A DNA stretch of 64,000 bases from Cladopsammia gracilis (lineage: Eukaryota > Cnidaria > Anthozoa > Scleractinia > Dendrophylliidae): positions 1,035,605-1,099,604 of the forward strand of contig JAJGOT010000287.1 in the NCBI GenBank assembly GCA_022457155.1, in the 5' to 3' direction. The translations under genes were made by a program, and so were the position numbers. Positions 51,931-61,805 of the stretch are shown here, piece by piece. Each line of letters begins with the position of its first letter. Positions within the stretch are counted from its first letter, which is position 1. The notes under the pieces are model-generated. The model was not told where the DNA came from, did not search any database, and was given only the letters and a program-made list of their open reading frames with translations.

Positions 51931-52937
51931 CAGGACTCAAAATGATTTCCGAACGGTGGCCGGTCATGTTGACTGGTCAAAGAAATTTTAGTTGGTCACA
52001 TCTCGTTTCTGACCGGTCAAAATATTGAAAAAAAGTTTCTATATAGCTTCTTATATCATTTACAATCATTGCTAAAGCCCCCTCAAGTAAAAGACTGTTT
52101 AAAAAGCGTTTTTTTAATCGACAAAACTGAAGTAACAATTTCACTAAAGCTGACATCAAACTCAAAATGCGGGCAGGCAACTTATTAGAACAACAATCGA
52201 AACTCGGTACAGTAATAACTATTTCTCATCAAATTCGACCTTAATTTGCAAACAGTTTAATTCGCTTTTATTTTGACGAGATTTAAAATTAGGTTGTAAT
52301 GTAAAGGAAACTTAGGCAATGCTCAAACTGACAGTCTTTGTAACCACATAAGCTTGTACCAAACAGTTACCGGGCTGCAAGAGAGGAAACTTTGCCATGC
52401 TTCAGCTTGGAATGTAGAAAAAATAGGAAACAGTTAACTGCTTTATGTTTAATGATTATGTGATTGCACATGCAAAGTTCTGGATCTCTTTGTCGTTGTA
52501 TCATGATGTGATATCCCATTTCAAGGTAACTGAGTTCGTTGTAAAATCACCCCAAACCCTGTTATTCTTGGACTGCAAGGCTTAGTAGCCGGGCCTATCA
52601 ATCTGGGTCTCCCGGCTGTTTAACGTAGAATGGATGGAAAAGAAAGAATCGCAATCGCAAAGCCGTTTATCAATCATCAGAACATCTGTATTCTAGTAAT
52701 CTGTGGCCGCAAGCTACTTGCAAAATTTTATATTTGTGATGTCTCATTAAAAAGTTTCAAAATTCTTATTCTTTTGGAACATGACTGAGATATTCAGTTG
52801 ACGATTTGACTGTTTATTCAAGACGGTAAAAGAATGTATGTGACCTGTCAACATGACTGGCAATGGAAGGTTTTGTCCGGTCAAGTCGCCATTCTGACCG
52901 GACATTGTCTGTTGACCGGCCGTTATTTTGAGCCCTG
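51931..52937. repeat. hAT-like non-autonomous element inside the integrase pseudogene
   Basis: Ends CAGGACTCAAAATG and CATTTTGAGCCCTG-like (TATTTTGAGCCCTG), flanked by CTGTG on both sides (51926-51930 and 52938-52942). Sub-terminal GACCGG/CCGGTC words repeat in both orientations. Length is about 1.0 kb with no transposase. A 5-bp duplication with CAGGGCTC termini fits some hAT subgroups. Confidence 0.7.
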
Positions 52938-53559
52938 CTGTGTGGCTGTGCTGCTGTAGTGGTTTTTTGAATATCGATAACCCAATTCATAAAGCCGTTC
53001 TGCTTTATGTGTTTCTGCCCCGTATAAACAGAGCTATTACAAGTTTTAAAACAGCATGGAATAACCATCCTCTTAGAACTGAGCATAACTGGAGCTCACA
53101 AAGAATCTGGTCCAATGGTATGATTGATTTCAGAAACCATTCTTTGACTGCAGTAGCAGATGTAGTTGAGGCAGAGCCATCTATTGATGATTTAGAGTGG
53201 TATGGATTTGATCCAGTTGCACCTACATCAATGGATGAACAAGTACCCATAGTGGAAGTTGATGATGCTACTCTACTTACAGATCATATCTGCACCAGCT
53301 CTGCACTATCGTTAATCCTTTACAAGAATCAAATCGTTATGAAATTGAGGTATACACACATTGCCTGATTACTCTTGAAGGTTTAATTACCAATGAGTAA
53401 TGTACACGGAGAAAGCCTGAATATTTTGGGGGCCAGGAACTTCCAATATGGGTGTGTGCATAAGCCCCCGGCTTCTATATAGGCTTCCTTGTCACTACCA
53501 CATTAAACATTTTGTAGTCTATCGTCTTTTAAGTTATTATAAATTTCTAGTGTGTTGTA

Positions 53560-53571
53560 TTATTATTATAA

Positions 53572-53617
<46 letters not shown>

Positions 53618-53685
53618 ATATATATTTTTTTAATGTGGTTAATGGCAAAATAAATAAAATGGAAATGGAAAAAAAAAATGGAAAT

Positions 53686-53743
<58 letters not shown>

Positions 53744-53745
53744 GC
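53560..53745. repeat. Compound microsatellite: (ATT)n, (TA)n, (TG)n
   Basis: (TTA)n to about 53603, (TA)n to about 53625, then after an A-rich gap (TG)n at 53687-53741. Open frames such as the poly-Thr/His one on the minus strand are artefacts. Confidence 0.95.
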
Positions 53746-53983
53746 ATCTTGGCAATCTGTGTACAACAGCCCCCTCTCATTTGCACTTTGTCAATCATAC
53801 TGCCTTATTGTGCTTGGATTCAGCAGCTCACATCTGGATAATGGGTCATAGAAAGCAAGTTACAAGCTGAACAGCACATGTTTGTTAAATTTCTAACGTG
53901 TTTATTGTCAAACCATACACTTTCTTACCATAACATGTGCCATACCTACTAGTTACAGCTGTTCATGGACTATAGAGCCACGG

Positions 53984-54651
53984 TTAAGGTTACCATGTGC
54001 CTTCGGGGGTGTCTCCAGTATAACAGCTCTAGCGTCTTAAGATTACGCTTAATATACCTAACCCAGATATCAAATTAAAGCTTATAGGGCTGGCTATCTA
54101 AATATGGAAACCATTTGGTAATAAAATGAATTGTCGAATTTTTTACGTCTAAATTTGAACGTCCGAATCAGTTTTAAAACGCTATGACTCAAAGCGGACA
54201 CGAAGTGCTAAAAAAACGTGTCGGCGATTTCCCATATTCAACTGCAGTGAAAAGTTAGAATATTTTTGAAAAAAGGAGAAAAAAAATGGAGTGATCGCAC
54301 GAAAATGGCTCTTGATGAAAACGTTTTCGGAAATAAGAAATTCGCCGACATGTTTTTGTTGATTATATGTTAGCCTAGCTTGTGTCCAAATTTGAGGAAA
54401 ATTGAACAAATTCCCTTTGAGTTGTAGCTCTTTAAAGTGTCCCCTACAAGCGAAAAATTAACTTTGAGAGCGCTGCTAAATCAATCAAAAGAGAAACTTT
54501 TACTTCTGTTCAAACCGTTATACCGTCATTTCTCTGTCAATGTTTCAATAATTTTTTTTTTCGGACGAAAGTTCATTCTGTAAATTTTATTTTGACCCCC
54601 CCAAAAAAATTTCAATAAAATGGTCGATCTGAAGGTACACGGTAACCTTAA
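53984..54651. repeat. piggyBac-like MITE, copy 2 (inverted)
   Basis: TTAA then GGTTACCATGTGCCTTCGGG; right end GGTACACGGTAACC then TTAA (54648-54651). It matches copy 1 (49795-50528) in reverse over most of its length, for example GTGTCTCCAGT and AATTGTCGAATTTTTTACG. It lies just outside the integrase pseudogene. Confidence 0.82.
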
Positions 54652-55589
54652 CTGATTACTTTGGATTTCCAAAGCTATGTAGGCATGCTTACAGAATTGA
54701 ACAAACGGATAATGCTTGAGTATGAAAATAGTTAAGAGTATTTCATTTGTCTAATGACTGCACTCTAGCTTCTAATGCTTTTCTGAGTGTTCTCTTGTGT
54801 GTTTACAAATACGTTTTAAGTAAAATCACTTTTTTTTTTACTTTTTTTTTAATCATAAACAGTTGCGTTAAAATCAAAATGAAACATCTACAAGAGGGTC
54901 CACAATAAGACCCACAAAACCACCATATTTTTTCTTGGACTCCTGAATTCTTAAATACCCAAGAATTCCAAAATATCTAAAAATGGATTTTAACATCCTG
55001 AATTGTGACTCACCGGAGGCTTAGTTCTTGTATAGTGGAGTGGGAAGTGAGTGAATCCCACATTTTGCATTCCCAAAACCTATTGTGGACCCTCCTACAA
55101 CTTACAATAATAATTTTTCATAATTTCAAATTAGCATGAACTTTTGTAACATTTTTCTAATGTATATTAAGCTGTTTCTTACTGTAAATTTCATCCTTTG
55201 TCCTGCACAATAAACGATGTTCTGATTTAAGGTCAAATAACGAATTACAGATAAGGTCCCACTGAGTATACTCCAGAATGATTGGCCTTTGGGAGGTGCA
55301 GATTTATCTAAATTATCCCTATCTCCCAGGGCTTGAAGGGAAACATAAAAAATCTCCTTACCTTGCCTTTAATTTGTAACTGAAAAAAGGCAATAATGGA
55401 TAAAAGAAGAAACAAAGCCATGACCCAAGTGAAAGATATGTTAGTGTACCTTGTACCGAAAGGAATTAGAGTGGAAAACAGCAGGGATATTTTTACTGTA
55501 GGACTTTTCCCTGGACTATTGTGTAGCTTATATGTTTGAGTGGCCATCAGTGATTGGAAACAGTGCAATGCAGGTTAGTCAGGGAATAA
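54652..55589. other. Intergenic, nothing recognised
   Basis: No gene, RNA or repeat boundary could be supported. T-runs lie at about 54831-54851. Confidence 0.35.
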
Positions 55590-56020
55590 TAGACCCTCTG
55601 CAGCATACCTGTAGTCATATGACTTCCTTATTCAAAAATTATGGATACAACTTTAAAAATACCAGAGATGGAAAGAGCATGTGAAAATTAGCCAGATGGC
55701 CAATTTTGTGAAGAACAGCATGTAAGACTAGGTTTTATGGGTGCTGGAATGTCAAAAAAATCATAAGGATTTGTATAGAAAAAGTCACTGGACCACCCAC
55801 CTTGCGGTGCAGCAACTTTTTTCATACAAATCCTTATAATTTTCCGGACATTCCAACACCCAACACCCGTGAAACCTTAGTCTTACATGCTATTTCCCTT
55901 AAAATTGACTCTCTGGCTAATTATTTTTTACATGCTGTTACCGTCTCTGGTATTTTTAAAGTTGTATCCCATAATTTTTACATAAGGGAGGTCACATGAC
56001 CGTAAGCTGCAAAGGATCTA
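55590..56020. repeat. Foldback MITE with TA duplication and about 195-bp arms
   Basis: TA then GACCCTCTGCAGC; right end GCTGCAAAGGATC then TA. The arms mirror TACAACTTTAAAAATACCAG, CATGTAAGACTA and AAGGATTTGTAT words with many substitutions, so it is older than the perfect-armed elements. Confidence 0.78.
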
Positions 56021-56662
56021 TTTATAATAAATGCCTCTTTTCTGAAACAACAATTTAATACCAGTAGGTGTATCTTGACGTATCAAAGCACTCTTTTACA
56101 GCCAATTCTCCATTTTTGGTAGTTTCTTGGTGTTGCGGATGGTGTGATCACCAAATGAGGTAAAACAAAAGATTCAATAGACACTGAACAATACCCACAC
56201 CACAACACAAAAGCTAACCAACAATGGCTTCCACAACACCAAGAAACACCCATTTTTTTCAATAAGTCATACAGTCTTGGGAATTGACTGGACATGCTTC
56301 TCATAAGAGTGAAAATGCTTTAGTGTGGAGAGGAAGTGTCAAAATGAACCAAACAGGGGTTATACCAATAGCTGGTAAATTGGAATGACTTTTTGTTAGG
56401 AATGTTTACAGGCGTTACTTCACCCTCTCTCCCCAATCTTGTTCGTGCAAAAGGTTTTCAGCAGTTCCTCGGGCACCGCAATCTTAACGCCTGGCCATGG
56501 AGAAGGCTAGGGTAAAGACCAATCTAAAATAATAACATAACAAATCTATTTATTGATTGATACATAAATTATGAATAATTTCCAGCCAATGATTCTCATA
56601 AAATTTGTTTAGGCTGGAACTTTGATAGGATTAAAATTAAATAATCTTATCAAGATGTCTAC
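56021..56662. other. Intergenic, small inverted repeat only
   Basis: GTTTCTTGGTGTTG at about 56125 is mirrored by CAACACCAAGAAAC at about 56236. AATAAA on the minus strand near 56547 could serve the upstream Kelch gene, beyond the MITE. Confidence 0.4.
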
Positions 56663-57089
56663 TACAGTCAATTTCTATTAAGCAGCTCTCTTTTAAGTGG
56701 TCACCCTCTATTAAGCGGCCACTTAACCAATAGACCATTTTACAGTTGTCTTCTTAGTGTCCTGGCCTTTGAATGGAAGCGAGGCTGAAGTTGACCTTGT
56801 TATGATACAGACCTTGGAGCTTTTCAGATGTAAATTTAGTTGGTTAGCACGAGAAAAGCCTTATTAACATATGAAAGGCAGAAAGGTTTGTATCAAAGCA
56901 AGGTCACCTTCAGCCTCGCTTCCACTCAAAGGCAAGGTCACCAAGCACACAACTGTAAAATGGACTATTCCCGGAATCAAATCAACACCCATATTTACTG
57001 TAAACTTGACCTCTTTTAACAGGTCACCTCTATTAAGCAGCCAGTTGGCTGTTCCTCGAGGGTCACCACTTAATAGAGGTTTGACTGTA
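56663..57089. repeat. mariner-like MITE overlapping the Kelch gene's 3' end
   Basis: TA then CAGTCAATTTCTATTAAGC; right end TTAATAGAGGTTTGACTG then TA. CAGTCAAACCTCTATTAAG is a widespread mariner/pogo-type MITE terminus. The right terminus lies inside the minus-strand Kelch ORF and supplies its last codons and stop. Confidence 0.8.
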
Positions 57090-58850
57090 GCACCATGAGC
57101 TGCTAAGGAATTTCTTTGATAATTTTAGCAAAGATGCTTCACAGTATGTTCTACACTCTGGCATGTCTGCATCTATATCTGTCCATTTATTCTGCTTTAT
57201 GTCAAAGCATTCCACACTTTGTAGAAGGTCTTCTTCATTCTCTCCACCAAACACATACACAGTGTTGTCCACACTCACAATTCCACAAGAACCCCTTGGA
57301 TTATTAGGACTGGACACCAGGCTCCACTGATTTAGCACCACATCGAAAATCTCACAGGTTGGTTCAAGGTTAATGTTCTCAAGGTCACAAAATCCCCCAA
57401 CAACAAAAATGTTCCCACAAGCATTTACTGCTGCAGCATTCTTACGGGCATTTGCCATATCTGGAACCTTACTCCACTGGTTGGTTGACGGATCATAGCT
57501 TTCAACACTCTTCAGAGAGGTATGGCCATCAGAACCTCCAATCACATAAATGAGATCCTCTAGAACAACTGCACAGTGACCATCCCGGCGGGTTTCCATT
57601 GATGCTAATTGCTTCCATTCATTATAAATAGGATTATACTTTTGAACATTTTGTAATTCCTGTTCATTCTCCTTGACACCACCAATCAAGTAAAGTTCTT
57701 CATTGAAAGATGTGAATGTACAGCCTGGACGCCAAAAGGAAAGAATTGCTTTCTTTGATCTCCATTCATTTTCTTTTGGGTCAAAGTAACATATTCCGAA
57801 ATCAGTTAGCCAATACCAAACTCCAGCAGAAACTGCAGAAACATACCTTTTTAGACCAATACCTTCAGAATTGGGCATTTGAGATAGAAGCTGCCATTCC
57901 TTAGTGGCAAGGACAAAACAGTAAGTGTCTTGAGGAATTTCATTGTCCCCATTGTAACCAACGAGAACGACCACATGTTCTTCTTTGTTAATAGATGTGC
58001 GATGTCTCAGTGTAATGCCTAAAAACCGATCTGGGTAGAGAAAATAATCAAGACCTTTGATAAAGATGTTTGTGCAAACAGTACTCTTCATGATCAACTC
58101 TTCTTTATTTAAAATCTTATGCAGGCTGTATTTTGACATGGAGAACAACCTCAAACATTTCAACAGATCAGGGAGAAAACAAGCTCTTGACGATATATCA
58201 TGTTTGACCCACACCATCAGTGCTTCATAAACCTCTTCTTCTTTCGAGATATTCAGGTCGTCTTCAGACATTAATTCTTTGACTTTCTCCAAACCAAGCG
58301 ACAGAAAATCCTCACATTTCACAACGGCAAGAAAATTGTGACATTTATATTCTATCGCCGCCAGCCTGAGCGCATCACAGCTGTATTGAGAAGCGAAGGA
58401 TTCCAGCGCCAAACAATTGGAAGCATTTATTGATTCCCCTAAGAACTGTGCAGCTTTTGTTTTCAAACTTTGAATAATCAAGTAGTCAGAGGCGACGACA
58501 AGATCTTGTGCGTTGAAAGAACTTATGCTTGCTTTACCAGTGTAAATAAATTCAAGAACTGTGGCGATTGTAGCTGACTTCATATCGTTTAGCTCCACTA
58601 AATTACTCTGTTTTTCTTTCACTTGTAACTCACTGGAAAACAGAGCCTTGAAGTAATCGCTTCCAGCAGATAACACATTCTTGTGAGCGGAAAAATCTTG
58701 TCCTTCGGCTCGAACAGTTGTGTCGCATAGAAAGTTCGTCTTTCTAAGCTCGTCTAATTTTTGCAGCAGTTCGTGCTGAAACTCCTCATCAGTAACTTCA
58801 GATTGCTGTTTATCCTGTACCTCTATGTTGCGATGATCGCTCGTCGCCAT
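57063..58850 (-). CDS. BTB-BACK-Kelch (KLHL-type) protein, intronless
   Basis: 595 codons from the ATG at 58850. KLHL proteins are usually substrate adaptors for Cullin-3 ubiquitin ligases, through BTB-BACK binding to Cul3 and Kelch binding to substrate. BTB spans about residues 28-133 (FLCDTTVRAEGQDFSAHKNV, LFSSELQV, LEFIYTGKASI). BACK spans about 138-240 (NCLALESFASQYSCDALR, VYEALMVWVKHD). Kelch repeats follow from about 290 to 575, for example LYLIGGVKENEQ, YVIGGSDGHTSLKSVESYDP, FVVGGFCDLEN and VYVFGGENEEDLLQSVECFD. The last eight residues (YSQTSIKW) and the TGA are encoded by the terminus of the MITE at 56663-57089. The missing intron could reflect an ancient retrocopy. The exact KLHL member is not identified. 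Confidence 0.9.
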   Translation of the reverse strand: MATSDHRNIEVQDKQQSEVTDEEFQHELLQKLDELRKTNFLCDTTVRAEGQDFSAHKNVLSAGSDYFKALFSSELQVKEKQSNLVELNDMKSATIATVLEFIYTGKASISSFNAQDLVVASDYLIIQSLKTKAAQFLGESINASNCLALESFASQYSCDALRLAAIEYKCHNFLAVVKCEDFLSLGLEKVKELMSEDDLNISKEEEVYEALMVWVKHDISSRACFLPDLLKCLRLFSMSKYSLHKILNKEELIMKSTVCTNIFIKGLDYFLYPDRFLGITLRHRTSINKEEHVVVLVGYNGDNEIPQDTYCFVLATKEWQLLSQMPNSEGIGLKRYVSAVSAGVWYWLTDFGICYFDPKENEWRSKKAILSFWRPGCTFTSFNEELYLIGGVKENEQELQNVQKYNPIYNEWKQLASMETRRDGHCAVVLEDLIYVIGGSDGHTSLKSVESYDPSTNQWSKVPDMANARKNAAAVNACGNIFVVGGFCDLENINLEPTCEIFDVVLNQWSLVSSPNNPRGSCGIVSVDNTVYVFGGENEEDLLQSVECFDIKQNKWTDIDADMPECRTYCEASLLKLSKKFLSSSWCYSQTSIKW

Positions 58851-58944
58851 CTCCCAGCGTCTTCCGAACCATGTGGTTGTGTTGCGTTACTCTGTTGTCA
58901 CGCTTCCCATAAAACATCTGTGGGATAACAGGTCCGCAACGCAG

Positions 58945-59402
58945 ACGAGTACGATCGGGGATTTTTCTGTTCTCGACCGTCCCAGATTTTGCCGATATGT
59001 TGGAAAAATCGCCGACCATTGCAGAAATCTGAGACGTGTCCGGAAAATAGAAACGCTCCCGATTTTCCCGATTTGTCCTAGACTGCGAGCAGTCTCTTAT
59101 TTTTAAATCAGTCGAGCGCAATCGATCCGAGAATGGCGTGACATACGAGCCGCGAGGAACATCGCCCCAATCCCTTCTCGTTTTTACAGAAATTTGCATA
59201 ATTACAAAACTTACGCTCTCGCGCGTGACACTGAGGAGAAAAGGGCGACAGCTCGCGGTCTAGATTTGTCCCCGATCATCCGAGATGATATGATCGGGAA
59301 CGTCTAGGATTTCATGTTTTCATAAGTCGGCAAAATCTGGGACGGTCGGAAAACAGAGAAATCCCCGATCGTATGGGATTTTCCCGACATATGAAAACCA
59401 GG
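58945..59402. repeat. Foldback repeat in the Kelch gene's 5' flank
   Basis: GATCGGGGATTTTTCTG... CCGTCCCAGATTTTGCCGA is mirrored by TCGGCAAAATCTGGGACGG... CAGAGAAATCCCCGATC. A second palindromic element with TAGACTGCGAGCAGTCT termini is nested at about 59083-59264. It begins about 95 bases upstream of the ATG, so it probably overlaps the promoter. Confidence 0.7.
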
Positions 59403-59421
59403 CTTTACTTGGACAAATGCA

Positions 59422-59813
59422 CTAATATTTTGATAAATCAACAAAACTGCAAATACCGTGAACGATCTATTGCGTAACATTGGATCAGTACTCAGGACCG
59501 ATCAAACAATGTAAAAAAGGCATTCTTTTCGAAATGGCACTACGGTTGGCCAGACCTGACATGATCAGCGCTCAAAACTAGAAAGCAGACGCAGACAGCT
59601 GTTTCTGGCTCGTTGGCCTTCGTCAGTGCGCCGTAGCTGAAACATAATGAGAGTCGAATGACACTTCACCTATCTCATATATGTAGCTAATCATTCTAGA
59701 AAGAGCTGAAAGGAAACATTTTTACATTGTTTGATCGGTCCTGAGTACTGATCCAATGTTACGCAATAGATTGTTCACGGTATTTGCAGTTTCGTTGATT
59801 TACTAATATTTTG
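59422..59813. mobile_element. Inverted-repeat element with 12-bp target duplication and ribozyme motif
   Basis: The core at 59434-59801 begins ATAAATCAACAAAACTGC and ends with the mirror GCAGTTTCGTTGATTT. The arms of about 85-95 bases are nearly identical. ACTAATATTTTG occurs directly on both sides (59422-59433 and 59802-59813), a 12-bp candidate target duplication. The loop carries the hammerhead candidate. Long duplications occur with Mutator-like elements and with target-primed retroelements; the ribozyme favours a Penelope/retrozyme-like origin. Confidence 0.65.
59588..59632 (-). ncRNA. Candidate type I hammerhead ribozyme
   Basis: Minus strand. Stem I is GGCGCA (59632-59627) with UGCGUC (59593-59588), six pairs including one G-U. 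Core CUGACGA is at 59626-59620. Stem II is GGC-CAACGA-GCC, with an unpaired A on each side. Core GAA plus A15.1 follows. Stem III is AC/GU with loop AGCU. UC (U16.1, C17) precedes a predicted cleavage between 59594 and 59593. AGC/GCU beyond stem I could extend it past an internal loop. The A-A at the usual G10.1-C11.1 pair is a weakness. Confidence 0.55.
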
Positions 59814-60167
59814 CAGGTTGCAAAGTGATTCAAACCAATGAGAGTTCATGAAATTTCCTGTATATTTTCCCAAGCAGTCGTTGCGTGGCGACCCAAATAA
59901 TGGTCCGTAAAAGACTATGCAGGGCAGAACCATGACTGAAACATTAAACAAGTTGTCAAGTTGTCTCAAAGTCGAAGGAAAACTGACAAAGTGCGCATGC
60001 GTAGTTTGCTCAATTTGTTTGATAACGTACTTTCTCATGCCGTAAATGTTTCATTCAACGTTAGTTTGAACTTCTAAATTGCTAAATTGTGTAACTTTCT
60101 TGCACTTTCAATTATTTAAATAAAGTGCTGTTCTCGAGATTGAAGTAAGACTAAGACAAATAAATGC
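59814..60167. other. Intergenic, nothing recognised
   Basis: No supported feature; a minus-strand frame at 59775-60038 has no domain. Confidence 0.35.
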
Positions 60168-60402
60168 ATCTCACAATGATGGCGTCAAAGATTGCTTCAA
60201 ATTGTTCATTGTGATCTGTTCAATCCAACTTTGCGCAGTGGCATTACCGTAGCCAATGAGGTTCATCCGAGGCGCGGTTATTGCTGATTGAAAACTTTTC
60301 CCAATACCCCGCAAGACGACTTGAAATACAGTCGGCTTTGCAATTTTTGACGGTCCATACGTGGACCTTTCAACAACTACAGAAGATATCGAAAAACCTT
60401 AG
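60168..60402 (+). repeat. Mosaic repeat family, segment A copy
   Basis: Carries GCGCAGTGGCATTACCGTAG, CCCGCAAGACGACTTGAAAT and TTTTTGACGGTCCATACGTG. Nearly identical to the segments at 40415 and 61578. Confidence 0.8.
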
Positions 60403-60659
60403 TTGCGTATAGAGTGAAATGACAAATGCTTTGTTTTGCTTGACGTAGTTCTCGTTCGGGCTTTCGCTACTTTCAGTATCAAAAATGTGTACCGTACCGT
60501 ATATAAAATAAAATCGCGACGTATTTGAAAAAATAAACACTCCATTACAAGAAACGTTTTGAACAAGGTAAAAACGACCGTAACATTGGATTTTCTAATT
60601 CAAAATATGAAAGAAGTCAAAGAAAATAAGATAGTAAGTAAATACAGTACTGTAGCACT

Positions 60660-61197
60660 TCAGGCCTACTTCAGACGTCGTGCTTCTGCCGTGCCGAACT
60701 TTAGGTTCGACAGTAACACGGCAAGAGCACGGCTCCGATTCAGACGTCGTGCCAGAGTCGTACTCAGTAATTTGCTCCAGCCGCCATTTTTGTTTCATTC
60801 TTGCCCCCATTCTCGCCTCCAGAGCTCCAGGTTTCTTTTTAAATTGCGCCACCAATTGTTTCAACCGCTAACCAAATGAAACGAAGGCTCTGGGGATGAG
60901 AATATCTCGCCTCCTGGACCCACGGTCAGATAAAGCATGTGCACTAGAACCAAACCTCTTAAAATTATACATTTTCATAATTTATGAAATGAGTTCGACA
61001 CGGCATTGGCACGATGTTTGAAACCAACCGTGCTACTGCCGTGTAGCACGACAGACCTTGTTGAATTTCATTGCCGTGTCGAACTAAATTTAAGTTGCTG
61101 CGCCGTCGAATGGTTTCAAACGTCGCGCTACACTGCTAAGGTCGAATTTAATTCCTGAATTTAGTTCGGCACGGCTGAAACACGACGTCTAAACTCT
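60660..61197. repeat. CGTCGTG-rich terminal region of mosaic elements
   Basis: Repeated words TTCAGACGTCGTGC, GTGCCGAACTTTAGG and AATTTAGTTCGGCACGGCTG, also seen at 39655-39725 and 37790-37965. The short foldback of the ATTCTCGTCCCC family (CATTCTCGCCTCCAGAGC to GGCTCTGGGGATGAGAAT) lies at about 60808-60902. Confidence 0.6.
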
Positions 61198-61805
61198 TAA
61201 CTGGGCCTCAGCCAGTTTTGTAAGGAGTTTGCCTTTCAGGGAAAATAGTTTCTCTTCCAAAGTTTTTCTAAGATCGTTACTTTCAGTTCAGGAATTGCTA
61301 ACAAGTTCTCACTGTTAAAGTTACTTTCGAGTATCCTTACTTTCTTTGGGGAGGCGTTATTGTTGAAATTCTATTTTTGGATCAGTAGTCGAATATTTGC
61401 GAGCAATTCCAGCGGAATCCAAATCTTGCCCGCATTTCATAATTTCAAGGAACAATTCGACACCCCTTGCTGTAGTTGAGAAATTTGAAATTGCTGTAAC
61501 TATGGAACTGTTTTACATTTAATTTATAAAAAAATAAACATATCAGAATTTGAAGACGGTTAAAGACACTTAAATTCATCCCACAATGATGACGATGTTG
61601 ATTGCTTCAAATTGTTCATTGTAATCTGTTCTAAGGCAGCTTTGCGCAGTGGCATTACCGTAGCCGGTGAGGTTCATCCGAGGCGCGGTTATTACTGATT
61701 GAAAACTTTTCCCAATACCCCGCAAGACGACTTGAAATATAGTTGGCTTTGCAATTTTTGACGGTCCATACGTGGACCCCACAACAACTAAAGAAGACAT
61801 CGGAA
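61198..61805 (+). repeat. Mosaic repeat family, B-C-A unit, copy 3
   Basis: Same order of segments as at 37965-38585 and 40010-40640, on the same strand but 21 kb away. The minus-strand frame at 61800-61576 is shared with other copies and is partly open, but has stops or truncations in others. Confidence 0.75.

Larger units (their letters stand above)
48014..53368 (+). pseudogene. DDE integrase-core gene, inactivated and split by three transposons
   Basis: Fragments: 48014-48253, 50752-50942, 51298-51930 and 52938-53368. They resemble a large stand-alone integrase-core family common in fish and cnidarians (from memory of the family). Motifs in order: a helix-turn-helix-like region (GQPGRPKFDISEETLIELR, then ARMLLVSRWTI), [38 protein letters not shown] (first Asp), RVWTDEGGENVGIW (second Asp), a degraded RLWRDVF region, and VFLPRINRAITSFKTAWNNH. 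Damage: stops at about 51354, 51772 and 51880, frameshifts near 51590, 51800 and 52960, and Lys (AAA, 51900-51902) where the catalytic Glu should be. Confidence 0.78.

Noticed and set aside
53547..53841. Open frames with poly-Thr/His and poly-Val/Cys on both strands
   Set aside because: They are translations of the compound (ATT)n-(TG)n microsatellite.
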